Positions 1-9,800 of a stretch of DNA of 64,000 nucleotides are shown here, piece after piece. Every line of letters begins with the position of its first letter. Within the stretch, counting starts at the first letter, position 1. The stretch lies in NCBI GenBank assembly GCA_016212095.1, contig JACRHH010000005.1, positions 62,001 through 126,000 of the forward strand, in the 5' to 3' direction. Both the position numbers and the translations under genes were made by a program. Under the pieces are notes generated by a model. The model was given only the letters and a program-made list of their open reading frames with translations, did no database searches and had not been told where the DNA came from. The stretch is from Nitrospirota bacterium. GTDB lineage: Bacteria > Nitrospirota > Thermodesulfovibrionia > SZUA-242.

Positions 1-1
1 C

Positions 2-448
2 AAGCCGCCGCGCGTCAGCGAGGCTGAAAAGGTGTATAAAAGCCTTATTGAAAAATATCCGAATTCCCCGATTATAAACGCGGCACAATCAACCTTCGCA
101 AAGTTCTACTATGAAGGCGGCAACTGGGAGCAGTTGCTTGCCTTTACCGAACCGGTGGTGAAATCCTACGGCGAAAGACCGCCCGGTTATCTGCTTTTTA
201 CTTGCGCGGAGGCGAACAAGCAGCTTGGGCGAAAGCTGGAAGCCATATCGTTATACAGACAGATGATCGGCATATTGCCGTCCGGAAATTTTCTTGCCAA
301 GGTTTCCGCGGAGCGTTTGAAGGAAATGGGTGAAGCTGTTCCGCCTTCCGGTGAAGATGTTGGCGGTGAAAGCGAAAAACCTGTCAAATCTGTCAGTCCG
401 GCAACGCCTCATTCCCGTCCGCACGGGGCCGCGTTTCCTTCACACTGA
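2..448 (+). CDS. TPR-like protein, C-terminal part (cut by left edge)
   Basis: The frame is open from the left edge to a TGA at 446-448, so only the C-terminus (about 148 residues) is visible. It is alpha-helical in character, with helix pairs resembling tetratricopeptide units (AEKVYKSLIEKYPNSP; then a second unit ending in LEAISLYRQMIG), which suggests a periplasmic or envelope protein-interaction scaffold. The last 40 residues are Pro/Ser/Glu-rich and probably disordered. The gene converges on the ResB-like gene and the two coding ends overlap by 56 bp. A GTG at 32 could be read as a start, but the sequence upstream stays open and repeat-like, so I treat the gene as truncated by the window. 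Exact function unknown. Confidence 0.7.
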   Translation, partial: KPPRVSEAEKVYKSLIEKYPNSPIINAAQSTFAKFYYEGGNWEQLLAFTEPVVKSYGERPPGYLLFTCAEANKQLGRKLEAISLYRQMIGILPSGNFLAKVSAERLKEMGEAVPPSGEDVGGESEKPVKSVSPATPHSRPHGAAFPSH

Positions 449-1175
449 GATTGAACCTGGCGGTGAGAAATCCGATTCCGCCTGCCGCAAGAAGTGTTGC
501 GCCAAGAAGCGCCCATGCCGCGCCGGGGTCTTTCGATACCCGGAAAACGGCGGACGGCGCTCCATCGGCTTCTGACGGCGTATCGACAGACCTGAAATAG
601 AACCCAAGCCCGCCGTAATAGACCGGCGATGAAGGCGCGATGTTTTTCGACGCGCCAGCACTTCCAGCGCCCGAAAGTGAAATCATCGCCGACCAGTCGG
701 AGGCAAATCCAAGCTCATCGAGCTTCAGCGTCATCTTTTCAAGCTTTATTTCAACACCATTGCCGACTGCGGCGGTTTTACCCTCGGATACTGTAACATC
801 GGTCTTAAAACCGTATGAGCCGGTGAGCAGATGCCCAAGCATGATGAACAGCGCGCCTGTATGCATCACCTGCGGTGAGAGTTTCAGAAGCAGCCGCGAG
901 CGCGTGAGGCGGTTCAGCAGATAATCGATGGTGCACAGCACCGTGCTTGCGCCAAGCAGCGCTATGGCTCCAATAATGGCCCATATCCACCACGTTTTTG
1001 TGATGTTCGCATTTGCATTAAGCCAGCCGAAAAGCGGTTCGTCGTCTATGCCGGAAAAGAACGCCAGTTCTGCGGGCAGGGCGAACGATCCGATCAACAT
1101 GAACAGAAGCGTTGCGGCAAACAGCCAGAAGACGGTTTTCAGTGAAATCAGAATATCGTAGGCTTTTCGTATCAT
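393..1175 (-). CDS. resB: ResB-like cytochrome c biogenesis protein
   Basis: A 260-aa membrane protein starting at ATG 1175 (MIRKAYDILISLKTVFWLF). Hydrophobic segments lie near residues 13-35, 62-83 and 100-118, then a periplasmic beta-rich stretch (about 120-220) and a last membrane helix near 222-240. That arrangement and the SLKTVFWLF start match the short ResB/Ccs1 proteins of System II cytochrome c maturation, which deliver haem with CcsA. It lies 6 bp downstream of the CcsA gene, so the two form one unit. The pairing suits a genome this rich in CXXCH proteins. It is shorter than classical ResB (over 400 aa), as in many deltaproteobacterial pairs. Confidence 0.8.
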   Translation of the reverse strand: MIRKAYDILISLKTVFWLFAATLLFMLIGSFALPAELAFFSGIDDEPLFGWLNANANITKTWWIWAIIGAIALLGASTVLCTIDYLLNRLTRSRLLLKLSPQVMHTGALFIMLGHLLTGSYGFKTDVTVSEGKTAAVGNGVEIKLEKMTLKLDELGFASDWSAMISLSGAGSAGASKNIAPSSPVYYGGLGFYFRSVDTPSEADGAPSAVFRVSKDPGAAWALLGATLLAAGGIGFLTARFNLSVKETRPRADGNEALPD

Positions 1176-1181
1176 TGCTTG

Positions 1182-1934
1182 TCAGAAAAGAGTCGGCGGG
1201 CTTGGAATGATCGTGCCCACGCCGAAGTATGTGAAGACGGCGAACGCGAAGCCCGCGATTCCCATGATGGCGGCGGGTCTGCCGCGCCAGCCTTTCATCA
1301 GGCGGGCGTGCAGGTACATGCCCAGATAAAACCATGTTAGCGTTGACCAGAGCTCTTTCGATGTCCAGAGCCAGTATGTTCCGTAGGCTATGAAAAACCA
1401 GATGCTTCCAAGCACCAGCGATATGGTGAAGACTATCCATCCGTGAACCATCACGCGATACTGAACCGCTTCCAGCTTTTCATCGCCGCCGGTCAGGTAC
1501 ATTATTCCAAGATATGAACCCGCCGCCAGGAATCCGAAGCTCAGGAAGTAGGTGAGAATATGCAGAAAGAACCACGGCGTCCGGAGAAACGGCGAGATGC
1601 CGTCGATCCGGTTCGTGAGAAAAGAGACGAAAACGAAGACAACGGCAAGCGGCGCGCCGTACAGAAGCACTCGGTCATTCTTCTCGGCGCGAACCAGATA
1701 AAGCGTCACAAGCGCTATGGAAAGCGCCAGCAGCGATATGGTGTCGTGTTTTTCGGCAAGCGGAATCCAGCCAAGGTCGTAACCGCGCTTTATGAAGTTG
1801 ACGACATGAACGCCTATGCCGAGCTGGAAATACAACCTCGCGCGCGTGTTCTCGCCGATTGCCAGAATGTAGAAAACCGCCGCCGCAAGCAGCAGCCACG
1901 ATGAGAGTTCGCCAAGTTCGTTCAGTGATTCCAT
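1182..1934 (-). CDS. ccsA: CcsA/ResC-type haem transport and cytochrome c assembly protein
   Basis: A polytopic membrane protein of about 250 aa with roughly eight hydrophobic segments. The signature stretch GTYWLWTSKELWSTLTW, followed by YLGMYLHAR, is the Trp-rich haem-handling motif of CcsA/CcmC/CcmF proteins; His residues for haem lie nearby (HVVNFIKRG, FFLHILTYFL). It works with ResB to deliver haem to apocytochromes in the periplasm. The start is uncertain: ATG at 1934 puts the first membrane helix immediately after MESLNELGELSS and is preferred, but ATG at 1970 or 1994 is possible and none has a good ribosome binding site. It is the first gene of the pair. Confidence 0.85.
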   Translation of the reverse strand: MESLNELGELSSWLLLAAAVFYILAIGENTRARLYFQLGIGVHVVNFIKRGYDLGWIPLAEKHDTISLLALSIALVTLYLVRAEKNDRVLLYGAPLAVVFVFVSFLTNRIDGISPFLRTPWFFLHILTYFLSFGFLAAGSYLGIMYLTGGDEKLEAVQYRVMVHGWIVFTISLVLGSIWFFIAYGTYWLWTSKELWSTLTWFYLGMYLHARLMKGWRGRPAAIMGIAGFAFAVFTYFGVGTIIPSPPTLF

Positions 1935-2074
1935 TGTTTGGTGTGCCGGATGGATTTTACAATTTTTCATTAGGATTGCGCGAATTCGGATCATGTCAAT
2001 AGCCGGACTGCCTAGTTAACGCGTGGCTGTGATCTCGGCATTAAATATGTATGGGCTTAATAAGCAATAAGCAT

Positions 2075-2104
2075 GGCGCGCGGAGAATTATGACTCCGCG
2101 CGCC
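2075..2104. terminator. Perfect 11-bp stem hairpin, probable terminator
   Basis: GGCGCGCGGAG and CTCCGCGCGCC form a perfect 11-bp stem with an 8-nt loop. It lies just downstream of the beta-helix gene (stop at 2151, minus strand) and upstream of ccsA. There is no clear T-run on either side, so an intrinsic terminator is likely but not proved. Confidence 0.55.
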
Positions 2105-2150
2105 TAAAAGTAGAACGGAAATATTTACAGATGGAGCTATGCGCGATGCG

Positions 2151-3110
2151 TTAGGGGCAGGTCACGTCATTCAAACTATGGTCAAAGAGATTTCGGCACT
2201 GCAATGCTGTTGTATTGCTAGTCTGTATGGGGAGGGTGCCAATCAGGCTGTTGACCAAAACGGCTGATGTTTTACTGGAAAAACTGACAATGCCGCTGTA
2301 AATATAGGAATTTGCGACATAAATAGTCATGGAACCCGATGCACCATTAAGTTCCCCTCCATTAATGGCATGATAAACCGTTGGCCATGCAACTGATAAT
2401 TGACAATCCTGCAGTACTAGCCATCCGCTTGCCGCTGTCCCGACTGTGGTTTGGACGGCAGATGAAACGGAGTCAAGTATTTTTGTGTTGTAAAGCCGAG
2501 CTTTACCACCTGAATTAACACTAACTCCGGTCATAAGCGAAGATATTGTTACATCCCGGAGTTCTGTTTCTCCTGTTTCTGATGCAATCAGCACTCCCAT
2601 GGTTCTGTAACTGCCTGTGTTAGGCACGAACTTTATATTCTGCATGGTGAGCGACGCACCGTTTGTAACCTTGACACCAACTTGTGTGCCGCAAACTCCA
2701 CAATGATCGTCCGGAAGGCCCAAGACCTCCACTGTAAGGTTGCGGACTTCACGTGTGGCACCAGGAGAACCACTGGCCAGCATCGTTTCGTATCCGCCAA
2801 ATCCATAGTCACGCTGGATTACGGTCATGTTAACGCCTGCTCCTTCGATATCAACATACGGTGGAAGTTCAATAAGGTCTGAAGAAGAAAACAGTCCGGG
2901 CATAATCTGGATCAGGACAGGATTTGTCTTGGACGGATTAAGCGCCTTGGCCGCATTAACTGCGTCTTTAATTTTAGTGTAATTCCCACCAGACTTAGCG
3001 ACGATAATGGTATTGGCATAACCGCATTGGGCTGGCTGGGGTGAAAGAGCGATGATTGACAAGATGCACGCAAATAACAGGATGTTCTTAAACAGCGATG
3101 CTTTAAACAT
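2151..3110 (-). CDS. Secreted right-handed beta-helix (pectinesterase-like) protein
   Basis: 319 aa from ATG 3110, chosen because AGGAGA lies 7 nt upstream. The N-terminus MFKASLFKNILLFACILSII...QPAQCG is a Sec signal peptide. Right after cleavage, NTIIVAKSGGNYTKIKDAVNAA is the opening motif of pectin-lyase-fold and pectinesterase-like proteins, and repeated short strands follow (LTMQNIKFV, TELRDVTISS, ARLYNTKILDS, GWLVLQDCQLS), the rungs of a parallel beta-helix. I see no convincing catalytic pair, so a carbohydrate-binding or surface structural role is as likely as an enzyme. Base composition is visibly more AT-rich than the neighbours, consistent with acquisition. It is transcribed alone. 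Confidence 0.7.
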   Translation of the reverse strand: MFKASLFKNILLFACILSIIALSPQPAQCGYANTIIVAKSGGNYTKIKDAVNAAKALNPSKTNPVLIQIMPGLFSSSDLIELPPYVDIEGAGVNMTVIQRDYGFGGYETMLASGSPGATREVRNLTVEVLGLPDDHCGVCGTQVGVKVTNGASLTMQNIKFVPNTGSYRTMGVLIASETGETELRDVTISSLMTGVSVNSGGKARLYNTKILDSVSSAVQTTVGTAASGWLVLQDCQLSVAWPTVYHAINGGELNGASGSMTIYVANSYIYSGIVSFSSKTSAVLVNSLIGTLPIQTSNTTALQCRNLFDHSLNDVTCP

Positions 3111-3471
3111 GGTTTTCTCCTGAAGTAGAAATATTTTGCGCCTTCTGACGCAGGTTTCAGCCAATCTGAGTTGAGCGTGTATATGGTAAACGATTGAGAA
3201 TACACTGGAAAAAAGGTGTGCGGAGTATGAATCGATAAATCAATGTCCCCCTCACTTGAATGCATATGTAAAAGTAATTCGCCATACGCATGGCGATACG
3301 GCTAGTCAAACTAATATACTATATGGATTTGAACGAACTATTATGCCCCCTCAATGTGTACGAAATGCGTCGCCATTGCAAGCGTATGACGTGTGGCGAA
3401 GGTAACAATAATAATACAGCGTTTGCTAAATGATCAAGTAATCAAAGTGGCACTGCTTGAAATCTCGGTCG
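3111..3471. other. AT-rich intergenic region without a gene
   Basis: 361 bp between the beta-helix gene and glcD. I find no credible ORF. It contains a small perfect hairpin at 3279-3296 (TCGCCAT, loop ACGC, ATGGCGA) and is clearly AT-richer than its surroundings; it should hold the promoter of the beta-helix gene, but I cannot assign -35/-10 boxes with confidence. Confidence 0.4.
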
Positions 3472-4875
3472 CTACGGAAAAATCTTTCCCGGATTCATCA
3501 TGCCGCCCGGATCGAACGCGGCCTTGATGCGCTTCATCAGCGCAATAGTCTCCGGGCCAAGTTCCATGCCGATATACGGTTTCTTCGCCAGACCGATTCC
3601 GTGTTCGCCAGAAATAGTGCCGCCCAGATCGAGCGCGGCGCGGAACACTTCCTCCACCGCCGCCTTTGCGCGGGAATACTCGTCGGTGTCGTTCTTGTCT
3701 GTCATGACGTTAACATGAATGTTGCCGTCGCCCGCATGGCCGAAGCTCACGATAAGCACATCGAATCTCGCCGATATTTCGTCGAGCCGCCGGAACATCT
3801 CCGGAACTTTTCCCCTTGGAACGGCGATGTCTTCGTTGATCTTTGTCGGCTTAAGGCGGTAAAGCGCCGGTGAAATCGCCCGCCGCGCCTCCCAAAGGCT
3901 TTCGGCTGAGCTATCGGATCGTGCAATCTTCACCTCGCCGCCAAGTTTGCCGCAGAGCGCTGCTATGCGATCTATTTCATCGTTCACCGCCGAAGTTCCG
4001 CCGTCAACCTCAACCAGCAGCATCGCGCCGTCAGTCGGCAGGCCAAGCGGCTTGTACGCCTCAACCGCCCGCAGGCTGTGCCTGTCCATGATTTCGAGCG
4101 CTCGCGGCGTGATTCCCGATTTCATTATCGCCGCAACCGATTCGGCGGCTTGCGCCATTTCCGTGTAAACCGCCATCAGCGTTGCGACAGCTTCAGGCTG
4201 GCGAAGGAGCTTCAACGTAATCTTCGTGACGATGCCGAGCGTTCCCTCCGAGCCCACGATCAGCCTCGTCAGATCGTAGCCCACAACGCGCTTGGCCGTG
4301 CGCCCGCCGGTGTTGATGACAGTTCCGTCGGCAAGAACAACTTCTAGCCCCATCACGTAATCGCGGGTTACGCCGTATTTCACGGCTCGCGGCCCTCCGG
4401 CGCATGTGGCCACGTTTCCGCCAAGCGTGCAGAAGTTCAGGCTTCCGGGATCGGGCGGATAAAACAGCCCCATATCCGCAAGCGTCCGTTGAAAACGTCC
4501 GTTTATCACGCCCGGCTCCACGACGGCAATCATGTTCTCCTCGTCGATTTCGAGAATGCGGTTCATGCGCTCAAGCGAGATGACCAGTGATCTCCCCGCT
4601 GCCGGTATTGCACCGGCGAATTTTACAGCCGGGATGGCCCCGGCGAATTTTACGGCCGGTATCGCACCGGCGACCATTCCTGTTCCCGCGCCTCGCGGAA
4701 TTATGACAAACCCGTCAGCTGCGGCAGCTTTCACGACGGATACGACATCATCCGTATTTGACGGAAACGCAACCGCATCCGGGCGGCTTTGCCTTTTGGA
4801 TGCGTCGTAGCCGTAGCAAAGCAGGTTTTCAGGCTCGAACGATACGAAGGGGATGCGGGAAAGGTTGGTTTTCAT
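3472..4875 (-). CDS. glcD: FAD-linked oxidase, glycolate/D-lactate dehydrogenase subunit GlcD-like
   Basis: 467 aa from ATG 4875 (a TTG at 4884 is the only upstream alternative). The N-terminal half is a PCMH-type FAD-binding domain: RPDAVAFPSNTDDVVSVVKAA, PRGAGTGMVAG, then GGNVATCAGGPRAVKYGVTRDYV. The C-terminal half has the FAD-oxidase C domain with FGHAGDGNIHVN and SGEHGIG. It oxidises a 2-hydroxy acid such as glycolate or D-lactate and passes electrons to an iron-sulfur partner, here probably the GlcF-like protein at 26414-27682. Oddity: right after the glycine-rich loop the motif AGAIPAVKF is tandemly repeated (27-bp DNA units at about 4604-4684), an insertion not expected in the family. 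It is a single-gene unit here. Confidence 0.88.
   Translation of the reverse strand: MKTNLSRIPFVSFEPENLLCYGYDASKRQSRPDAVAFPSNTDDVVSVVKAAAADGFVIIPRGAGTGMVAGAIPAVKFAGAIPAVKFAGAIPAAGRSLVISLERMNRILEIDEENMIAVVEPGVINGRFQRTLADMGLFYPPDPGSLNFCTLGGNVATCAGGPRAVKYGVTRDYVMGLEVVLADGTVINTGGRTAKRVVGYDLTRLIVGSEGTLGIVTKITLKLLRQPEAVATLMAVYTEMAQAAESVAAIMKSGITPRALEIMDRHSLRAVEAYKPLGLPTDGAMLLVEVDGGTSAVNDEIDRIAALCGKLGGEVKIARSDSSAESLWEARRAISPALYRLKPTKINEDIAVPRGKVPEMFRRLDEISARFDVLIVSFGHAGDGNIHVNVMTDKNDTDEYSRAKAAVEEVFRAALDLGGTISGEHGIGLAKKPYIGMELGPETIALMKRIKAAFDPGGMMNPGKIFP
4604..4684 (-). repeat. 27-bp in-frame tandem repeat, about 3 units, inside glcD
   Basis: Three adjacent 27-nt units on the plus strand begin GCCGGTATTGCACCGGC, GCCGGGATGGCCCCGGC and GCCGGTATCGCACCGGC; the first two end GAATTTTAC(A/G) and the third diverges. 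The first and third contain the perfect inverted pair GCCGGT/ACCGGC; the middle one carries GCCGGG/CCCCGGC, an 5-bp version. They encode AGAIPAVKF twice and then AGAIPAAGR. The pattern points to recent in-frame duplication of a palindromic segment. Confidence 0.85.
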
Positions 4876-4923
4876 GGAGGACAAACGGCGGCGCGGTTTG
4901 GGCGCGCCGCCTTGTTCACGCGG

Positions 4924-6555
4924 TCAACGCTGGAATACGCTTTTCTTGATGCGGTTTATATGGCCGCGGCCAAGACCTTTCACCTCGCAGCCAAGCTCGA
5001 AGTAGCGCTTGATCTCGTCATCGCCAAGAATGCCGTAGCAGTCGATTATGGCCGCCGGAGAGCCGATTTTTCCAACCAGCTTTTCCGGATCGACATGCAT
5101 GTACATCTCGTGCGGCACGGCGAATATGACAACGTCGGAATCGGCAAGCGCCGTGTCCATGTCGGCCTCCATGCGGAGCTGCTTGAGCTTTTCCTGATTG
5201 CGGAAAAACCGCGACCAGCTCAGGCCGGTTGCCGGATAGTTGTCCTGGCTCTCGAACTCCCACCAGTGCTCAACATACGGATCGTGGACATGAAGCTCCG
5301 CGCCCATTTCCGTAAGGCGTCGCACAATGATTTCGGAGCCGCTGTAACGTGTGTCGCCCACATCCTTGCGATAGGCAGCGCCAAGCACAAGAATTTTCGC
5401 GGCGGCAATAGGCTTGTTCATGTTGCGGAGGGCGTCGCGCGTCATCTGCGCAACACGCAGGGCGCGCGTGTCGTTGACGTCTATGGCGGTGCGTGTCATC
5501 TTGAAAATATCGTCCTCGAAGCCCAGCAGATGCTTGTAAGACCAGATGGCAAGGCCGCCGTCCTTCGGCAGACAGTATCCGCCAATGCCGGGGCCGGGGA
5601 AGATGATGTTGTTGTGCGTGGGGCGCATCTTTATGGCGTCGATCACCTTTATGAGGTCAACGCCGTTGCGCTCGGCAAACAGGCTCCACTCATCCAGGAA
5701 AGCAAGCATCGCCGCGCGGTAGCTGTTCTCTACAATCTTTGCGGTTTCGGATTCTATCGGCTTGTCCATGACGGTGAGCGGAAAGTCTTTGGTGTTGAGC
5801 ACTTCGTTCAGGAACTTCGTGACCTTCGCGCGCGCCTCGTCGTTGATGCCGCTGCAAACGCGCCAGAAGTTGCGGATGCTGTCAACGTAGTCGCGGCCCG
5901 GCATCACTCGCTCGTAGCTGTGCGCAAGAAGCGGATCTGACGCAATGCCGCGTTTCCTGAAGATTTTTTTCATCAGCGGATAGGCGACCTGCTCGGTGGT
6001 TCCCGGCGGCACGGTTGTTTCGATAAGCACAAGCGCCTCAGGCCGCATCTTTTCGGCAATGACTGCCAGCGACGATTCCAGCGCCTTTATATCGGCGAAG
6101 CCGTTTTCCACATGCCCCAGCGACTCCTTGATGTAGTCGCACTGCACGTCAACCACAATAACGTCGGCAAGCGAGATAGCCTCGTATGTGTATGTGGCGA
6201 CAAAGGTTTTCTTCTCCACGACCGTGCGGTGGATCATGGAGTCAACCTTCGGATCCTCAGACTTCACAGGAGGAATGCCCTTGTTGATGTAATGAATTTT
6301 CCAGAAGCTTCGCGGGCTTGGGCGCTGCATTCCGATAACGAACTTGCCGGGCTTTCCGGTTTCGTCCTCGCTGTCGGCCACCACGCCGGCCATCACCGAT
6401 CCGACGAATCCGAGACCCACGACCACGACAATCTCCCTGCCAATCGCGCGCTGTTCAGCGGCGAGCGCGCTCAGGCGTTCCAGTTCCTTCGACTCATCCT
6501 CCCTTGTTGGAAGCAGATACTTCTCTCCATCCGGTCCGACAGAATACTGTTCCAT
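4924..6555 (-). CDS. UDP-sugar (UDP-glucose/UDP-ManNAc type) 6-dehydrogenase
   Basis: 543 aa from ATG 6555, preceded by AGGAG at good spacing. Domains in order: a Rossmann NAD-binding N-terminus (VVVVGLGFVGSVMAG, near residues 42-56 of this start), a central dimerisation domain with the catalytic Cys in GPGIGGYCLPKD, and a C-terminal UDP-binding domain (ILVLGAAYRKDVGDTRYS). Such enzymes oxidise C6 of a nucleotide sugar in two NAD steps to give a uronic acid for capsule, LPS or exopolysaccharide. It is longer than the usual 430-450 aa, with an extended N-terminus and inserts. No glycosyltransferases adjoin it, so the substrate cannot be named. Confidence 0.85.
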   Translation of the reverse strand: MEQYSVGPDGEKYLLPTREDESKELERLSALAAEQRAIGREIVVVVGLGFVGSVMAGVVADSEDETGKPGKFVIGMQRPSPRSFWKIHYINKGIPPVKSEDPKVDSMIHRTVVEKKTFVATYTYEAISLADVIVVDVQCDYIKESLGHVENGFADIKALESSLAVIAEKMRPEALVLIETTVPPGTTEQVAYPLMKKIFRKRGIASDPLLAHSYERVMPGRDYVDSIRNFWRVCSGINDEARAKVTKFLNEVLNTKDFPLTVMDKPIESETAKIVENSYRAAMLAFLDEWSLFAERNGVDLIKVIDAIKMRPTHNNIIFPGPGIGGYCLPKDGGLAIWSYKHLLGFEDDIFKMTRTAIDVNDTRALRVAQMTRDALRNMNKPIAAAKILVLGAAYRKDVGDTRYSGSEIIVRRLTEMGAELHVHDPYVEHWWEFESQDNYPATGLSWSRFFRNQEKLKQLRMEADMDTALADSDVVIFAVPHEMYMHVDPEKLVGKIGSPAAIIDCYGILGDDEIKRYFELGCEVKGLGRGHINRIKKSVFQR

Positions 6556-6894
6556 CTCTCTTTTCTCTCCTGAATGCGGCGCGCCGGGCTGCTTGAAATC
6601 TCGCGCCAAAATGTTTATTTATGCTGATCGGGCGGAATATTCCGACGCCGAGGATAATAATACCACAGGAATATATGGCAGGCTAAAACGAATTTGCGCG
6701 GATGAATTTTTATCAGGTTGCCGGAGCGTATGCATGTGTAAGAAAAACCTTGACAACACATCTCCGAAGTTTTAGCGTAACGCTATAAATAATCGCCGGA
6801 TTATATAGCCGGTGGAACCGACATAATCTCCTCGCAGCAGAGACCGCGGCTTTGCCGCGCTTGAAATACGCAAGACGTTTTTCGAGGAGGCAGC
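6556..6894. promoter_or_regulatory. Divergent intergenic region, leader of the fdn operon
   Basis: 339 bp between the UDP-sugar dehydrogenase and fdnG. Visible elements: TTGACA at 6750-6755 as a candidate -35 with only a poor -10 at 17-bp spacing; a perfect 13-bp dyad TAGCGT-A-ACGCTA at 6773-6785, a possible operator; and a small hairpin CGCGGC-TTT-GCCGCG at 6845-6859 in the expected leader. No sigma-54 or FNR-type site was recognised. fdnG translation begins after GAGGAGG just upstream of ATG 6895. Confidence 0.35.
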
Positions 6895-9800
6895 ATGGAT
6901 GTAACACGTCGTGATTTCTTCAAGATCACGGGAGGTTCCGCAGTGGCTGGAATGGCCGCCGCTGGAATGCTCCCGCAAACCGCATCGGCAGATGAATCGT
7001 TCAAATCGCCCGAATCGCGCATCAAGGGCGCGACGGAAACAAAATCCGTCTGCCCCTACTGTTCCGTTGGCTGCGGCATGGTGATTCACACCAAAGACGG
7101 CAAGGTCATCAACGCCGAGGGCGACCCGGAGCATCCGGTCAACGAGGGCGCGTTATGCTCGAAGGGCCAGTCGCTGATGCAGATCGTTGACAACCCCCAG
7201 CGTCTGACCAAACCGCGCTACCGCGCCCCCGGCGCGGCGGACTGGAAGGAGGTTGAGTGGGACTGGGCGCTCGACGAAATTGCAAAGCGCGTTAAAGACA
7301 CCCGCGACCGCACGTTCAAGTTCACGTCGAAGTCGAAGGTGAAGGAAAAGGGGCCTGACGGCAAGGATGTCGAGGTGGAAAAAAGCTTCACCGTAAACCG
7401 CACCGACGCCATCGCGCATGTGGGAAGCGCGGCGCTCGACAACGAGGAATGCTACATGCTCCAAAAACTTCTGCGCTCGTGGGGAATCGTTTATGTGGAG
7501 CATCAGGCGCGAATATGACATAGCGCAACGGTAGCGGCTCTGGCAGAGTCGTTTGGTCGAGGAGCAATGACTAACCACTGGAACGATTTCAAAAACGCCG
7601 ACGTCATACTGGTAATGGGCGGCAACCCGGCTGAAAACCATCCGGTTGCCATGAAGTGGATAATGCGGGCGCGCGAGAAGGGCGCGAAGCTGATCGTTGT
7701 CGATCCGCGTTTCACCCGCACGGCTTCCAAGGCCGACATCTACGCGCCGCTTCGCTCAGGAACCGACATCGCGTTCCTTGGCGGCATGATCAGGTATATC
7801 CTTGACAATAAACTATATTTCCGCGACTACGTTACAAACTACACAAACGCCACGTATCTGGTGAACCCGGACTTTAAAGGGCCGGGCGAGCTTGAAGGAT
7901 TATTTTCCGGCTACGACGACGCAACCCGTAAATACGACAAAAAAACATGGTCTTTCCAGATGGACGAGGCCGGGCTGCCGAAGAAAGACCCGAAGCTGCG
8001 CGATACAAACTCGGTGTTTCAGTTGATGAAAAGGCATTACTCTCGCTATACGCTTGAGCGCGTGTCGTCCATCACCGGAACGCCGAAGGAGAAGCTTGAG
8101 GAGGTTTATAAAACCTTTGCCTCAACGGGTGCGCCGGGCCGCGCCGGAACCGAGCTTTACGCGATGGGCTGGACTCAGCATACCGTCGGCACGCAGAACA
8201 TCCGCGCCATGTCGATCATCCAGCTTCTGCTTGGAAACATGGGCATTGCGGGCGGCGGCATAAACGCGCTTCGGGGCGAATCGAACGTGCAGGGATCGAC
8301 CGATCACGGCCTTTTATTCCATCTTCTGCCCGGCTATCTGCCGATGCCGACCGCATCCGTTACCGATCTCAAGGCGTATATCGAAAAATACACGCCGAAG
8401 ACGAAAGACCCCAAAAGCGTGAACTGGTGGGGAAACAGGGGCAAGTACATCACCAGCTACATGAAGGCGATATACGGCGACTCCGCCACGAAAGATAACG
8501 ATTTCGCGTATGCGTGGCTGCCGAAGCCCGACGAAGGCATGAACGCGTCGTGGCTTATGCTCTTCGACAAGATGTCGAAGGGCGGCTTTGAGGGATTTTT
8601 CGCGTGGGGCCAGAATCCGGCCTGCTCCGGCGCGAACGCGGGCAAAGTCCGGAAAGGGCTTTCCACTCTCAGGTGGATGGTGAACGTGAATCTCTTCGAC
8701 AACGAAACCGGCTCGTTCTGGCGCGGCCCCGGCATGAATCCGGCGGACGTGAAAACCGAGGTGTTCATGCTTCCGGCAGCGGCGTCGGTTGAGAAAGAGG
8801 GCAGCATCACAAACAGCGCCCGCCTTGCCCAGTGGCGATATAAAGCTGCCGAGCCGGTCGGACAGGCCCGGCCCGATTCCGAAATAATGGACGAACTGCA
8901 TTCGCGCGTGATGGCTCTCTACCGCAAGGATGGAGGGAAATTCCCTGCGCCGATCACGAAGCTGACATGGAATTACCGGCGCGACGACGGCAAGCCGGGC
9001 GTTGACATTCACAAGGTCGCCAAGGAGATAAACGGCTACTATCTGGCCGATGTCTTCGACACCAAGGCGACGCCGCCCAAGCAGCTCGGCAAAAAGGGCG
9101 AGCTATGCGCCGCGTTTCCGCATCTTCAGGCCGACGGCACAACGTCTTGCGGCAACTGGATCTACTGCCAGAGCTACACCCAGAAGGAAGGCAAGGTCAT
9201 CAACATGATGGCCCGCCGCAACGCAGCCGATCCGACCGGGCTTGGCCTCCATTCAGGCTGGGCGTGGTGCTGGCCGGTTAACCGCCGGATTCTGTATAAC
9301 CGCGCATCGGTAGACCCAAACGGCAAGCCGTGGGACGAAAAGCGCAAGGTTATCGCCTGGAACGCAACCAAAATACCGCCCGGAGCCGACAAGCCGGGCG
9401 CGTGGGAGGGCGATGTGCCGGACGGCCCGGCCCCGCCGCTTGCCGATGAAAAGGCCGGAAAGTATCCGTTTATCATGCGGGCCGACGGCATGGGCGCGAT
9501 ATTCGGGCCGGGACTTGCCGACGGGCCTTTCCCGGAGCATTACGAGCCGCTCGAAAGCCCGTTGGCCGAAAACCCGATGGGAGGCAGGCAGCGCATGAAT
9601 CCGGCTGCGAAGATGTTCTACAAGGAAGGCGGGGTTGGAACTGACGACATATTCGCAAACGCCGATCCGAAATTTCCCTTGGTTGCAACCACTTACCGCG
9701 TTAGCGAGCACTGGCAGACCGGCGTGCTAACGCGCCACCTGCCGTGGCAGATGGAGATGATGCCGCAGCAGTTCATCGAGATAAGCAGGGAGCTTGCCCG

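Noticed and set aside
4789-5940. A 383-codon open frame on the plus strand
   Set aside because: It lies opposite glcD and the UDP-sugar dehydrogenase, both with clear family motifs; the translation has no recognisable domain and is rich in His, Arg and Ala as expected for an antisense shadow.
7516-7518. TGA in the middle of the formate dehydrogenase, which could be taken as a nonsense mutation or frameshift
   Set aside because: The frame is unchanged on both sides, the peptide context is the standard Sec site of FdnG, and a hairpin follows; selenocysteine explains it better.
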